Shown: positions 50,546-59,908, counted from the stretch's first letter. The stretch: 64,000 bases of DNA from Actinomycetota bacterium (GCA_026393475.1 JAPLAA010000008.1:1-64000), one strand, 5' to 3'. Translations and numbers: made by a program. The notes: a model not told the origin generated them from the sequence alone.

Positions 50546-51946
50546 TCAGCCGACGCTGCCTTCCATCTGCAGCTCGATCAGACGGCTCCACTCGACGGCG
50601 TACTCCATCGGCAGGGTGCGGGTGATCGGCTCGATGAAGCCGTTGACGACCATGCTCATCGCCTGCTCCTGGCTGAGGCCGCGGCTCATGAGGTAGAAGA
50701 GCTGCTCGTCGGCGATCTTCGACACGGTGGCCTCGTGGCCGATCTGCGCGTCGCGCTCGCCCACCTCCATGTACGGCAGGGTGCGGCTCTCGCTCTGCTC
50801 GTCGAGGATGAGGGCGTCGCACTGCACATGGCTCTTGCAGCCGTATGCACCTTCGTCGACGCGCACCAGGCCGCGGTAGGTGGTGATGCCACCGTCCTTG
50901 CTGATGCTCTTCGAGACGATCTTCGAGGTGGTCTCGGGTGCGGCGTGCACCATCTTGGCGCCGGCGTCCTGGTGCTGGCCGGGGCCCGCATAGGCGACCG
51001 ACAGCACCTCGCCCGTGGCCTTCGGGCCGACGAGGTACACCGACGGGTACTTCATGGTGAGCTTCGAGCCGATGTTGCCGTCGATCCACTCCATGTGACC
51101 GCACTCCTCGACCCGGGCACGCTTGGTGACGAGGTTGTACACGTTCGGCGACCAGTTCTGGATCGTGGTGTAGGTGACGCGAGCATGCGGCTTGACGACG
51201 ATCTCGACGACCGCCGAGTGCAGCGAGTCGTTGGTGTACACGGGGGCCGAGCACCCTTCGATGTAGTGCACCTGCGAGCCCTCGTCGGCGATGATGAGCG
51301 TGCGCTCGAACTGGCCGGCGTTCTCGCTGTTGATGCGGAAGTACGCCTGCAGCGGCATCTCGCACTCGACGCCCGGCGGGACGTAGATGAACGAGCCACC
51401 GCTCCACACGGCGGTGTTCAGCGCGGCGAACTTGTTGTCACCCGCGGGGATGACCGAACCGAAGTACTGCTTCACGAGTTCGGGGTACTCGCGCAGCGCC
51501 GTGTCCATGTCGCAGAACAGGATCCCCTGCGCCTCGAGGTCTTCACGGTTGCGGTGGAACACCACTTCGCTCTCGTACTGCGCCGTGACGCCGGCGAGGT
51601 ACTTGCGCTCGGCCTCGGGGATGCCGAGCTTCTCGTACGTGGCCTTCATCTGCTCGGGCAGGTCGTCCCACTCGCTGACCTGATCGGTCGCCGGCTTCAG
51701 GTAGTAGAAGATGTCCTGGAAGTCGATGTCGGGCATGTTGGTGGCGAACCACGGTGCCATCGGCTTGCGGTCGAACATGCGCAGGCTGCGCTGGCGCTGC
51801 GCCGTCATCCACTTCGGCTCGCCCTTCCACCACGAGATCTGATCGACGACGTCGGGGTTCAGGCCCTTCTTCGGCGTGAACGCGTACTCGACGTCGTCAC
51901 TCCATCCGAGGTTGTACTTGCTGAGGTCGAGGTCGAACGAGGTCAC
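50546..51946 (-). CDS. sufB: Fe-S cluster assembly protein SufB
   Basis: A 466-residue core scaffold of SufBC2D. Recognisable segments are [75 protein letters not shown], the [14 protein letters not shown] region holding the likely cluster/persulfide cysteine, and the C-terminal [26 protein letters not shown]. It starts at GTG 51946, with AGGGAG about 7 nt upstream, behind the 34-bp palindromic operator. Confidence 0.96.
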   Translation of the reverse strand: MTSFDLDLSKYNLGWSDDVEYAFTPKKGLNPDVVDQISWWKGEPKWMTAQRQRSLRMFDRKPMAPWFATNMPDIDFQDIFYYLKPATDQVSEWDDLPEQMKATYEKLGIPEAERKYLAGVTAQYESEVVFHRNREDLEAQGILFCDMDTALREYPELVKQYFGSVIPAGDNKFAALNTAVWSGGSFIYVPPGVECEMPLQAYFRINSENAGQFERTLIIADEGSQVHYIEGCSAPVYTNDSLHSAVVEIVVKPHARVTYTTIQNWSPNVYNLVTKRARVEECGHMEWIDGNIGSKLTMKYPSVYLVGPKATGEVLSVAYAGPGQHQDAGAKMVHAAPETTSKIVSKSISKDGGITTYRGLVRVDEGAYGCKSHVQCDALILDEQSESRTLPYMEVGERDAQIGHEATVSKIADEQLFYLMSRGLSQEQAMSMVVNGFIEPITRTLPMEYAVEWSRLIELQMEGSVG

Positions 51947-51998
51947 GAGTTGCTCCCTGGGTGTCCGGGTGTGCGAGCGGGGGTGTTCGCGGTCGGTG

Positions 51999-52032
51999 CC
52001 GAATTAGCACTACGGCCATAGTAACAATTCGG
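51999..52032. promoter_or_regulatory. composite palindromic operator of sufB
   Basis: Outer arms CCGAATT (51999-52005) and AATTCGG (52026-52032) enclose inner arms ACTA (52009-52012) and TAGT (52019-52022), all on one dyad. The inner core ACTA-CGGCCA-TAGT matches the sufC1 core ACTA-TGGCGA-TAGT at 12 of 14 positions. It lies ~53 bp upstream of the sufB GTG and is AT-rich relative to its surroundings, as expected of a promoter. Confidence 0.75.
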
Positions 52033-52100
52033 ACGGCCGCGTCCACCCCGGACCTCGAAGCGCACGGCACCGGCCGTCCGATCCGCCATAGCCTGTGGCC

Positions 52101-52874
52101 GTGGACCTCGACCGGGACGCCGTCGATCGCGTGCTCCGACGCGCGAGCGAGATGACCGCAGCGCATCCGGGCGTCCCCGGGTCGACGGGCCGGATGAGCG
52201 AGCAGGTGCTGCTCGAGGCCGCCGACGAGGCCGGCCTCGATCTCGACGCCGTGCGGATCTCCCTCGCGATCGAGCGGCTGGGACCGATGCCGCCGCCCGT
52301 TCGGCTCGACCGCACGGTCGGCCCGCGGCGAGTGGCGGTCGAGCGGATCATGGCGCTCGACGTCGACACGTTGCTCGGCCGCCTCGACGACCACCTGCAA
52401 CGCCGCCACGGGATGCGGCGCGCCCGCAGTGCCGGCGATCGTGGCGAGTGGCGCAAGCGCACCGACGCGATGGCGACCGTGCAGCGACTGGCGCGCACCG
52501 GGTCGGTCTCGGTCCATCTCCGCAAACTCGGCGGGATCGAGGCGCGCACCAGCGTGGTCGAACCGGGCCGCACCCTCGTCCGGCTCGTGGCCGACCGCAC
52601 CCCGCAACGCGCCGAAGCGGTCGCCGGGGCGACGGCGGTCGGCGGCTTCGGTCTCGTCGCGACCGGTGTGATCGCCGTGATCACGACCCCGGTGGTCGTC
52701 GCCGCGGCGCCGGTCGCGCTCGGTGCCGGGTACGCGACCGCGCTCATGGGCCGCAGTCGACACGCCGGCCTCGTCGACGACCTGGAAGGTCTGCTCGACG
52801 ATGTCGAGCGCGGCACGCGACCGGTGTCGCTCAGCGACGACGTCCGCCGCGTGCTGCGTCAGCTCAGGTCCTGA
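52101..52874 (+). CDS. hypothetical membrane protein
   Basis: A ~257-residue protein. The N-terminal ~170 residues are soluble and helical (MDLDRDAVDRVLRRASEMTAAHPG), and a pair of hydrophobic segments (AVAGATAVGGFGLVATGVIAV and VVVAAAPVALGAGYATALM) lies at about 180-225, followed by a charged tail. No family recognised. It is divergent from sufB and shares the region containing its operator. GTG 52095 is an alternative start. Confidence 0.65.
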   Translation: MDLDRDAVDRVLRRASEMTAAHPGVPGSTGRMSEQVLLEAADEAGLDLDAVRISLAIERLGPMPPPVRLDRTVGPRRVAVERIMALDVDTLLGRLDDHLQRRHGMRRARSAGDRGEWRKRTDAMATVQRLARTGSVSVHLRKLGGIEARTSVVEPGRTLVRLVADRTPQRAEAVAGATAVGGFGLVATGVIAVITTPVVVAAAPVALGAGYATALMGRSRHAGLVDDLEGLLDDVERGTRPVSLSDDVRRVLRQLRS

Positions 52875-52891
52875 CGAGCACCATCGAGTGG

Positions 52892-52940
52892 GCGACCCTC
52901 GAGTGACCGTCGGGCGACCGTCGGGCGACCGTCGAGGTCA
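52892..52940. repeat. four 11-bp repeats at a stop codon
   Basis: Units beginning at 52892, 52903, 52914 and 52925 follow GCGACCGTCGG with one or two changes. The array runs to within 3 bp of the stop codon (52938-52940) of the leftward molybdopterin gene. Confidence 0.8.
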
Positions 52941-55262
52941 GGAGACCGGTTCGAGGCGGGCCGGCACGCTCTTGTGCCACGGTGTCCCCGCGATCGGGTC
53001 GCGGAGCCGGTTGTCGGTGAGCTCGTTCGGCGCCACGCCGGTGCGGTGCAGACCACCTGCCTCGTCCTGGTCGAGCCCGAGACCGTTCGGCAGCGAGATG
53101 TGCCCCGGTTGCATGCCGTCGTACACCTCGACCACCACCTCTGCCGCGCCACGGGTCGTGACCACCCGAACCGTGCCACCGGTGATCACGCCGAGCGCCT
53201 CGGCGTCGGCGGGGCTCAGCCGCAGCGCACCCTCGGCGTCACGCTTGCGCCAGCCCGCATCGCGGATGATCGTGTTCGCGGTGAACGAACGGCGCTCGCC
53301 GGCCGACAGCACGAACGGGAACTCGTCCGTGGCGATGGGCGCATCGTCGGGCAGCGCCGCCAACTCGTCGAGCAGCTCCGGGAGCGCGAGTTGGATGCGC
53401 TGGTCGGCCGTCTGCACGCGCGGCCACACGGCGTCCCACTCGTCGTTGGTGAAGGTGACGCCGTGGTGGCCGGCGAGGATCGCGTCGAACAGCGCCTCGC
53501 CGAGTTCGAGCCCCTCGCCGGTGAACCCGGCGCCACGCACCGACGTCTCGTAGCCGAGGGCGCACCGGTGAGCGGCGCCCCACAACAGCGCCGCGGACGC
53601 CGCACCGTCGGGGAGCGTGGGCCCGAGCGTGCGGTACAGCACCACGGGCGCCATCGCACCGAGCCGGGGATCGGCCGACGTCGCCTCGAAGAACGCCGTG
53701 GCGAACTCGGCGCGACCGCGCTCGGCCGCGGCGCGCAGCGGCGCGAGCTGCTCGGAGGTGATGGCCCCCAGCGCCTCGCACAGACGAGCGTGGATCTCGG
53801 GCTCGGGCAGCACGCCGTCCGGCGCCGGCAGCACCGGCTTGCGGAGGTGGAAGACGTTGTGCGGGAAGTCGAAGTTGAAGAACGTGGCCTCCCACTTCTC
53901 GTACTGCGTCGGTGCGGGCAGCACGTAGTCCGCGAGCCGGGCGGTCTCGGTCATCGCCACGTCGATCACCACCACCAGTTCGAGCGACTCGAGCGACTCG
54001 CGCATGCGGCCGCTGTCGGCCAACGAATGGGCGGGGTTGCCGCTCTCGACGAGCATCGCCCGGTAGCGGCGCGGGTGGTCGGTGAGGATCTCGTCGGGCA
54101 CCACGTTGCACGGCACCAGACCACTGATGATCTTGGCGCCCACCACGGGCGACACGTTCTCGGGCGTGCCCGCCGGCTTGGGCCCACCCGCACGGATCAG
54201 GCTGACGAGCGAGGTGCCCATGTACTGGCCACCGGGGATCGCGAAGTTGCCCGTGAGGATCCACAGCAGCTTCTCGAGCCAGCTGTTCATCGTGCTGTGC
54301 CGGTTCATCTGGATGCCCAGGTCCTCGAACACCGCCACGCTCGCCGCACCGGCGATCCGGCGGGCCGCGCTGCGGAGCAGTTCGGCATCGACACCGCACC
54401 GCGCCGCGTAGGCGTCGACGTCGATCGACGAGAACGCCTCGGCGATCTGCTCGAAGCCGGTGGTGTGCTCGTCGACCCACGACCGCTTCACGAGGCGTTC
54501 CTGCACCAGCACCGCGACCATCGCCGCCAGACAGAACGCGTCGGTGCCCGGCTTCACGGCGAGGTGGAACTCGGCCAGTTCGGCGGTCTCGCTCCGCTTG
54601 GGGTCGATCACGATCATCGCCCGCGCCGGATCGTTGGCGATCTCCTTGAGCAGGGTGCGCGCGCGGGGCAGGCCGTGGCTCTGCCACGGGTTCTTGCCGA
54701 CGAACACCGCCACCTCGGTGTGCTCGAAGTCGGCGCGCACCCCGCCGCCGAACATCTTGCCGTTCACCCAGAACTCGCCGGTCTTCTCCTGCGAGAGCGC
54801 GTTCGCCTTGTAGCGGGCGCCGAGTGCGCGCAGCGTGGCGCCGCTGTAGCCGCCGCCGAGGTGGTTCCCCTGCCCGCCGCCGCCGTAGTAGAAGATCGAC
54901 TCGCCACCGTGGGCGTCGCGGACCGCGGCGAAGCGTGCGGCCACCTCGCTGATCGCGGTGTCCCAGTCGATCTCCTCGAACGTGCCGTCGGCACGGCGGC
55001 GCAGCGGCGACGTGAGCCGCGGCTGGTGCTGGTAATGGTCGAGGCGGAGCGCCTTCTCGCACGTGTAGCCCTGCGACGCGGGGTGGGCCTTGTCGCCGCG
55101 GATGCGCTCGAACCGGGTGCCGGTGTCACCGCCGAGCCGGATCTCGATCCCGCAGTTGCACTCGCACAGGATGCACGCCGTGGGGTGCCACTCGACGGTG
55201 GCGGCCGCCGCCGCCGGGGACGCCTGGGAGTCGGGGCGGTGCTGGCTCGTCTCGTCGCTCAT
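52938..55262 (-). CDS. molybdopterin-dependent oxidoreductase (formate dehydrogenase/DMSO reductase family)
   Basis: A 774-residue Mo-bisMGD enzyme. An N-terminal [4Fe-4S] site (TACILCECNCGIEI with the fourth Cys in QGYTCEKALR), HPASQG, then YYGGGGQGNHLGG, VFVGKNPWQSHGL, MIVIDPKRSETA, LTGNFAIPGGQ and a C-terminal molydopterin-binding barrel (GTVRVVTTRGAAEVVV, LPNGLG). There is no twin-arginine signal, so it is cytoplasmic. At the expected Mo-ligand region (ALSQEKTGEFW) I see no Cys or Sec. The substrate is unknown. It lies behind an HxlR regulator gene and a palindromic operator. Confidence 0.85.
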   Translation of the reverse strand: MSDETSQHRPDSQASPAAAAATVEWHPTACILCECNCGIEIRLGGDTGTRFERIRGDKAHPASQGYTCEKALRLDHYQHQPRLTSPLRRRADGTFEEIDWDTAISEVAARFAAVRDAHGGESIFYYGGGGQGNHLGGGYSGATLRALGARYKANALSQEKTGEFWVNGKMFGGGVRADFEHTEVAVFVGKNPWQSHGLPRARTLLKEIANDPARAMIVIDPKRSETAELAEFHLAVKPGTDAFCLAAMVAVLVQERLVKRSWVDEHTTGFEQIAEAFSSIDVDAYAARCGVDAELLRSAARRIAGAASVAVFEDLGIQMNRHSTMNSWLEKLLWILTGNFAIPGGQYMGTSLVSLIRAGGPKPAGTPENVSPVVGAKIISGLVPCNVVPDEILTDHPRRYRAMLVESGNPAHSLADSGRMRESLESLELVVVIDVAMTETARLADYVLPAPTQYEKWEATFFNFDFPHNVFHLRKPVLPAPDGVLPEPEIHARLCEALGAITSEQLAPLRAAAERGRAEFATAFFEATSADPRLGAMAPVVLYRTLGPTLPDGAASAALLWGAAHRCALGYETSVRGAGFTGEGLELGEALFDAILAGHHGVTFTNDEWDAVWPRVQTADQRIQLALPELLDELAALPDDAPIATDEFPFVLSAGERRSFTANTIIRDAGWRKRDAEGALRLSPADAEALGVITGGTVRVVTTRGAAEVVVEVYDGMQPGHISLPNGLGLDQDEAGGLHRTGVAPNELTDNRLRDPIAGTPWHKSVPARLEPVS

Positions 55263-55278
55263 GGAGCGATGGTAGACC

Positions 55279-55303
55279 ACTCCGTTTCATCACGCAACGG
55301 AGT
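55279..55303. promoter_or_regulatory. palindromic operator between the HxlR and molybdopterin genes
   Basis: ACTCCGTT (55279-55286) and AACGGAGT (55296-55303) form perfect 8-bp arms with a 9-nt spacer, 17 bp before the oxidoreductase ATG and next to a -10-like CATACT on the minus strand. The 15 bases TCCGTTTCATCACGC (55281-55295) recur at the start of the hxlR gene itself (55816-55830). Confidence 0.65.
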
Positions 55304-55325
55304 ATGGCAGGAGTGCCGCCGGAGT

Positions 55326-55357
55326 GTGGTCTGGAAGTGGTCGGGTAGTGGTCAGGT
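55326..55357. repeat. three GTGGTC repeats with 11-bp period
   Basis: GTGGTC at 55326, 55337 and 55348, each followed by 5 variable bases. The last copy contains the stop codon (55352-55354) of the leftward HxlR gene. Confidence 0.7.
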
Positions 55358-55825
55358 GGCGGGCAGGTCGCCGCCGGCCCGAGTCCAGCCGGGACCGCCG
55401 GTCGCCTTCACCGAACGCAGTTCGAGGGCGCCACCACAGTGATCGCACACGACCGTCGGCGTGGCCACGTGCCCGCAGGAGTGCACCAGATCGATCGGCT
55501 TGCCGAGCGGGGCCGCCCACTTGTCGCCCCACGCCATCAGCGCCGCGACGACGGGGAAGAGATCGCGCCCTTTGTCGGTGAGGCGGTACTCGAACCGCTC
55601 GGGATGGTCCTGGTACTTGACCCGGTCGACGATGCCGTGCTCGACGAGCGTGCCGAGCCGGTCGCTCAGGATGTTGCGGGCGATCCCGAGGTCTCCCTGG
55701 ATCGCCTCGAACCGACGCTGGCCGAACATGAGGTTGCGAACGACGAGCAACGTCCACCACTCGCCGACGACGTCGAGCGTCTGCGCGACCGAGCAGTTCA
55801 GGTGCGCCACGCTGGTCCGTTTCAT
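55352..55825 (-). CDS. HxlR-family transcriptional regulator with C-terminal zinc-finger-like tail
   Basis: A 157-residue winged-helix regulator. The HxlR core is CSVAQTLDVVGEWWTLLVVRNLMFGQRRFEAIQGDLGIARNILSDRLGTLVEHGIVDRVKYQ; the N-terminal Cys is a candidate redox or ligand sensor. Residues ~118-140 add SCGH and CDHCGG, a CxH...CxxC cluster that could bind zinc. It lies immediately upstream of the molybdopterin gene, and the shared 15-mer at its own start and in the operator suggests autoregulation. ATG 55825 is preceded by an in-frame GTG at 55828. Confidence 0.85.
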   Translation of the reverse strand: MKRTSVAHLNCSVAQTLDVVGEWWTLLVVRNLMFGQRRFEAIQGDLGIARNILSDRLGTLVEHGIVDRVKYQDHPERFEYRLTDKGRDLFPVVAALMAWGDKWAAPLGKPIDLVHSCGHVATPTVVCDHCGGALELRSVKATGGPGWTRAGGDLPAT

Positions 55826-55875
55826 CACGCTCAGGCTACCGCGGCGGCTCGGTCGGACGAGCGTCCGCGCACGGA

Positions 55876-56136
55876 CTACGCCGCGTCGGCCTCGCCCGCC
55901 CGCCCCATCTCGATGAAGATGCACTCGCCGGGACACGCGAGCGCGGCATCGATCACCGACTGCTCGGCTCGCGCCGGCACCCAGGCCAGGCTGCCCGAGC
56001 CACCCGGGTCGTTGAGCGGCGAGCCCTCCTCGGCCACGTACGCGATGCCGTCCTCGAGCTGGACGAACACGTCGGGCGCATGGTCGAGGCACAGACCGTC
56101 ACCCGTACACAGGTCCTGATCGATCCATACGCGCAC
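55876..56136 (-). CDS. small ferredoxin ([3Fe-4S]/[4Fe-4S])
   Basis: An 86-residue electron carrier starting MRVWIDQDLCTGDGLCLDHAPDVFVQLEDG at GTG 56136. The cluster ligands are in CTGDGLC and the later ALACPGECIFIE, the layout of actinobacterial ferredoxins that feed cytochrome P450s. An extra Cys (CPGEC) could permit a [4Fe-4S] cluster. It is 50 bp from the HxlR gene, and its redox partner is not evident in the window (the molybdopterin enzyme is a candidate). Confidence 0.82.
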   Translation of the reverse strand: MRVWIDQDLCTGDGLCLDHAPDVFVQLEDGIAYVAEEGSPLNDPGGSGSLAWVPARAEQSVIDAALACPGECIFIEMGRAGEADAA

Positions 56137-56306
56137 AGGCGGCGACAGTACCCAAGCCCGACCGCGAACTCGCCCCGGAACGACAAGCGACACACACACC
56201 GCCACGGGAGCCGCGCCGGGCGGACCTCGACCGGACTCCCACCCGCATCCTCGCTCGGGTCCGACCTCGGGGCGCACGTCGCAGCGCACCTCGTTAGCCT
56301 CGGAGC

Positions 56307-58427
56307 GTGCCCGACGCCGTGCCGACCCCCGCCGAATCCTCCCCCGTCTTCCCCGTCTCCCCCGACGCCTCGTCCGACGCCTCGTCCATTGGGCCCGCCG
56401 CGGCCGTGCCGCCGGTCGCGAAGCAGGTGCCGCACATCTGGCACCGCATCACGGGTGACGTCGCCGATCCCTGGGCCTGGCTGCGCGACCGGGACGATCC
56501 CGACACCGTCGCGTACCTCGCCGCGGAGAACGACTACGCGCAGCAGTGGCTCGCCCCGCACGAGGCGCTCGTGCAGACGGTGTTCGAGGAGATCAAGTCC
56601 CGGGTGCAGGAGACCGACACCGCCGTCCCCGTCCGCAAGGGCGAGTGGTGGTACACCGCCCGGACGGTCGAAGGCCTCGACTACGCCATCCACTGCCGAG
56701 GCGCGAGCCGCGACACCGCTGAGTCACAGGTGCTGATCGACGAGAACATCGAGGCGGCCGGCCACGACTACTTCTCGTTGGGCCTGCTCGAGATGTCGGT
56801 CGACCACTCGACCGCGGCATGGAGCTGCGACGTCGACGGCAGCGAGATGTACACGCTGCGCTTCCGCGACCTCGCCATCGGTGCCGACCTGCCCGACGTG
56901 CTGGAGGGCACCTCGGCGTGGGGCGGCTCGGCCTGGTCGAGCGACGGCACGCAGTTCTTCTACATGCTGCCCGACGACCAGATGCGGCCGTTCCAGGTGT
57001 GGCGCCACACGCTCGGCACCCCGCAGTCCGACGACGTGCTCGTCCTCCACGAACCCGACGAGCGTTTCTACCTCGGCATCGACCTCAGCCGCAGCGAGCG
57101 CTGGATCGTGTTCGAGGCAGCCAGCAAGACGTCCTCCGAGGCGTGGCTGCTGCCCGCCGACCGGCCGACGGACGCACCCGTCAGCGTGCGTCCGCGCACC
57201 GAGGGGCTCGAGTACTCCCTCGACCACTGGGGCGACCGGTTCGTGGTCCTCACCAACCTCGAGGCCGAGGACTTCCGCGTGATGAGCGCGCCCGAGGACG
57301 CGCCGGCCGACTGGAGCGAGCTGCTCCCTCACGTCCCGGGTCAGCGGATCGTCGGCATCGAGCCGTTCGCCGATCACCTCGCGGTACACGAGTGGTCGCA
57401 GGCCCAGCAGCGGGTGCGCATCCTGCGCCGCGACGGCGCCATCGAGGCGCTCGACCTCGGCAGCGAACCGCACGAACTCGAGCTCGACGCGAATCCCGAG
57501 TGGCACGCGACCACCCTGCGGTACGGCTACCAGTCGTTCACCACGCCGGCGTCGGTGTACGAGCTCGACCTCACCACGGGCGAGCGCACCCTGCTGAAGC
57601 AGACCCCCACCCCGAACGTCGACCTCACCGCGTACGAAGCGAGTCGCGAATGGGCCACCGCGCCCGACGGCACGCTCGTGCCGGTCGACATCGTGCGCCG
57701 TCGTGGCACCGCGCCCGACGGCACCGCCCCGTGTCTGGTGTACGGGTACGGCAGTTATGAGGCCTCGATGCCGCCGTGGTTCAGCGTCGGCCGCATCTCG
57801 ATGCTCGACCGCGGGTGGACCTGGGCCCTCGTGCACCCGCGCGGTGGCGGCGAGCTCGGTCGCCGCTGGTACACCGACGGCAAGCTGCTCGCCAAACGAA
57901 ACACCTTCACCGACACCATCGCCTGCGTCGAGCACGTCCGCGACCTCGGCTGGGCCCACCCCGACCGCATCACCCTGCGCGGTGGCAGCGCCGGCGGTCT
58001 GCTCGTGGGCGCGTGCATGACGCTGCGACCCGACCTGTTCAACGCGGTGGTCGCCGAGGTGCCCTTCGTCGACGTCGTCACCACCATGAGCGACCCGACG
58101 CTGCCACTCACGATCACGGAGTGGGAGGAGTGGGGCGACCCGCGCGACGAGCCCTTCGCGTCGTACATGCTCGGCTACTCGCCGTACGACAACGTCGTCG
58201 GGCGCGACTATCCCGCGCTGCTGATCACCGCCGGCCTCAACGACCCACGGGTCAGCTACCACGAGCCGGCGAAGTGGTGCGCCAAGCTCCGCGCCGTGCG
58301 TACCGACACGGCTCCGCAACTGCTGCGCACCGAGATGGGCGCCGGACACGGCGGCCCGAGCGGGCGGTACGAACGGTGGCGCGACGAGGCGATCGTGATC
58401 ACCTTCGCCTTCGCCGTCACGGCCTGA
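56307..58427 (+). CDS. prolyl oligopeptidase family protein (S9A, oligopeptidase B-like)
   Basis: A 706-residue cytoplasmic serine peptidase. The N-terminal beta-propeller begins after VPHIWHRITGDVADPWAWLRDRDDPDTVAYLAAEN, which is the family signature. The C-terminal hydrolase domain has PRGGGELGRRWY, the nucleophile RGGSAGGLLVG, the acid in AGLNDPRVSYHEP and the histidine in GAGHGGPSGRYE. Oligopeptidase B (PtrB) cleaves after basic residues in small peptides. A ~30-residue Ala/Ser/Pro-rich extension precedes the conserved start; GTG 56307 is used. Confidence 0.92.
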   Translation: MPDAVPTPAESSPVFPVSPDASSDASSIGPAAAVPPVAKQVPHIWHRITGDVADPWAWLRDRDDPDTVAYLAAENDYAQQWLAPHEALVQTVFEEIKSRVQETDTAVPVRKGEWWYTARTVEGLDYAIHCRGASRDTAESQVLIDENIEAAGHDYFSLGLLEMSVDHSTAAWSCDVDGSEMYTLRFRDLAIGADLPDVLEGTSAWGGSAWSSDGTQFFYMLPDDQMRPFQVWRHTLGTPQSDDVLVLHEPDERFYLGIDLSRSERWIVFEAASKTSSEAWLLPADRPTDAPVSVRPRTEGLEYSLDHWGDRFVVLTNLEAEDFRVMSAPEDAPADWSELLPHVPGQRIVGIEPFADHLAVHEWSQAQQRVRILRRDGAIEALDLGSEPHELELDANPEWHATTLRYGYQSFTTPASVYELDLTTGERTLLKQTPTPNVDLTAYEASREWATAPDGTLVPVDIVRRRGTAPDGTAPCLVYGYGSYEASMPPWFSVGRISMLDRGWTWALVHPRGGGELGRRWYTDGKLLAKRNTFTDTIACVEHVRDLGWAHPDRITLRGGSAGGLLVGACMTLRPDLFNAVVAEVPFVDVVTTMSDPTLPLTITEWEEWGDPRDEPFASYMLGYSPYDNVVGRDYPALLITAGLNDPRVSYHEPAKWCAKLRAVRTDTAPQLLRTEMGAGHGGPSGRYERWRDEAIVITFAFAVTA

Positions 58428-58432
58428 TCCTC

Positions 58433-58541
58433 GTCACCCAACCGCGACGTCACCCGACCGCGACGTCACCCGACCGCGACGTCACCCGACCGCGACGTCA
58501 CCCGACCGCGACGTCACCCGACCGCGACGTCACCCGAACAG
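58433..58541. repeat. 16-bp tandem repeat array at a stop codon
   Basis: GTCACCCGACCGCGAC occurs six times in a row from 58433 (first copy with one change) and a partial seventh copy from 58529 contains the stop codon (58530-58532) of the leftward MauE-like gene. It fills the gap between convergent genes. Confidence 0.9.
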
Positions 58542-58913
58542 GGCGGCGAGGACGGCGAGGGCAGCGAACCCGGCGTTGCGAGCGACGTGCCTGCCGCCGA
58601 GCGGCGCCGTGCTCCACGCCCCGAAGCACGCGCACTGGGGATGACGGCCGCGACGGAGCTGTACGACGATCGCCGCCGTGAACCCGATCAGCGTGACGAG
58701 TGCGGCGATCGCTGCCCAAGGCGAACCCAACCCCGCGACCAGCAGCGCACCGACGGTCATCTCCCACCACGGCACCACGAGCGCCACGGGACGAGGAGCA
58801 CCGAGTTCGGCTGCCTGCACCGGCCATTCGCGACCGCGTGCGACCTTGCTCGCGCCGGCGACGACGAACACGATGCCGAGCGCCATCTCGGCGATGAATC
58901 CCAGCACGTCCAT
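58530..58913 (-). CDS. MauE/DoxX-like membrane protein
   Basis: A 127-residue protein with four transmembrane helices (GFIAEMALGIVFVVAGASK, VALVVPWWEMTVGALLVAG, AIAALVTLIGFTAAIVV, NAGFAALAVLAALFG) and the CACFG motif after GRHPQ. MauE-type proteins support disulfide formation or protein maturation at the membrane. No partner gene is visible. The last codons lie in the repeat array. Confidence 0.8.
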   Translation of the reverse strand: MDVLGFIAEMALGIVFVVAGASKVARGREWPVQAAELGAPRPVALVVPWWEMTVGALLVAGLGSPWAAIAALVTLIGFTAAIVVQLRRGRHPQCACFGAWSTAPLGGRHVARNAGFAALAVLAALFG

Positions 58914-58947
58914 CGGCCATCGATCCCGGCGACCCGTCGACCCGACG

Positions 58948-59835
58948 TCAGTCGAGCCGGACGGTGAGACCCTCGCGGGCAGCGAGGACCTCGACGCCCA
59001 TCAGCGAGCCCGCCGTCGACGCACAATCGCGGATCGCGTCGATCGCGTCGTCGTGACGCGTGGGGTCGTGGTGGAACAGCGCCAGCCGCTTCGCCCCGGC
59101 CTCGTGCGCGAACCAGACGGCATAGTCGACCGTGCAGTGACCCCAGTTGAACTTCATCTCGAACTCGTCCTGCGTGTACTGCGAGTCGTGGATGAGCAGG
59201 TCGACACCGCGAGCGAGTTCGAGCGCACCGTCGCTGGCGCGCATCGATCCGTCGTAGGGCTGCTGGTGGTCGCTCAGGTAGGCGACGCTGATGCCGTTCC
59301 ATTCGATGCGGTACCCGAGCGTGTTACCGACGTGCGGCACGAGCCTCGCCGTGACGTGCACGGGGCCGAGGTCGAACTCCTCATCGGCGACGTCGTGGAA
59401 GCGGAAGTCGCCCGGGAACTGCGAGACGCTGATCGGGAACAGCGGCGGATGGATCGTCGACTCGAAGACCTCGGCCACCGAGCGGCCGTCCTCCTGCACG
59501 GGCGCATACACGTCGAACTGGGCGCCGGGCTTCAACATCGGCGTGAAGAACGGCAACCCCTGCGTGTGATCCCAGTGCAGATGGGTGAGCAGACAGGCCC
59601 CGCGGAAACTGCCGTCCTGCGGCTGCGTGGCCCCGAAGTACCTGAGGCCGGTGCCGAGGTCGAACACGATGGGGTCTGCGCCGGGGATCGCCACGGAGAC
59701 GCACGACGTGTTGCCGCCGTACCGTGCGATGTCATCGCCATGGCACGGGGTGGAACCCCGCACGCCGTGGAACGTGACCTCGACCCCTCGTTGACCCCCG
59801 ATGAGCCTCACGATAGGACCAGTGGCACCCGTCAC
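58948..59835 (-). CDS. MBL-fold phosphodiesterase-like hydrolase
   Basis: A ~295-residue MBL protein. The N-terminal VEVTFHGVRGSTPCHGDDIARYGGNTSCVSV and the metal motif LLTHLHWDHTQGLPFF are typical of PhnP/class III cyclic-nucleotide-phosphodiesterase-like proteins. Later ligands are in VPHVGNTLGY, YLSDHQQP and FNWGHCTVD. Candidate substrates are cyclic nucleotides or cyclic phosphodiesters. GTG 59835 is the longest start; GTG 59811 (VRLIGGQRG) is an alternative. Confidence 0.82.
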   Translation of the reverse strand: MTGATGPIVRLIGGQRGVEVTFHGVRGSTPCHGDDIARYGGNTSCVSVAIPGADPIVFDLGTGLRYFGATQPQDGSFRGACLLTHLHWDHTQGLPFFTPMLKPGAQFDVYAPVQEDGRSVAEVFESTIHPPLFPISVSQFPGDFRFHDVADEEFDLGPVHVTARLVPHVGNTLGYRIEWNGISVAYLSDHQQPYDGSMRASDGALELARGVDLLIHDSQYTQDEFEMKFNWGHCTVDYAVWFAHEAGAKRLALFHHDPTRHDDAIDAIRDCASTAGSLMGVEVLAAREGLTVRLD

Positions 59836-59908
59836 TCAACAACGGAGCACACGGCGGGGTGGTGACGTGCGTCGCAGGGTGCGGGTCGGCGCTCGCTACG
59901 GTTCGCTC

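Noticed and set aside
52938..55262. Selenocysteine at the molybdopterin enzyme active site
   Set aside because: No in-frame TGA is present; the gene is one open frame and the region lacks Cys/Sec at the expected ligand site.
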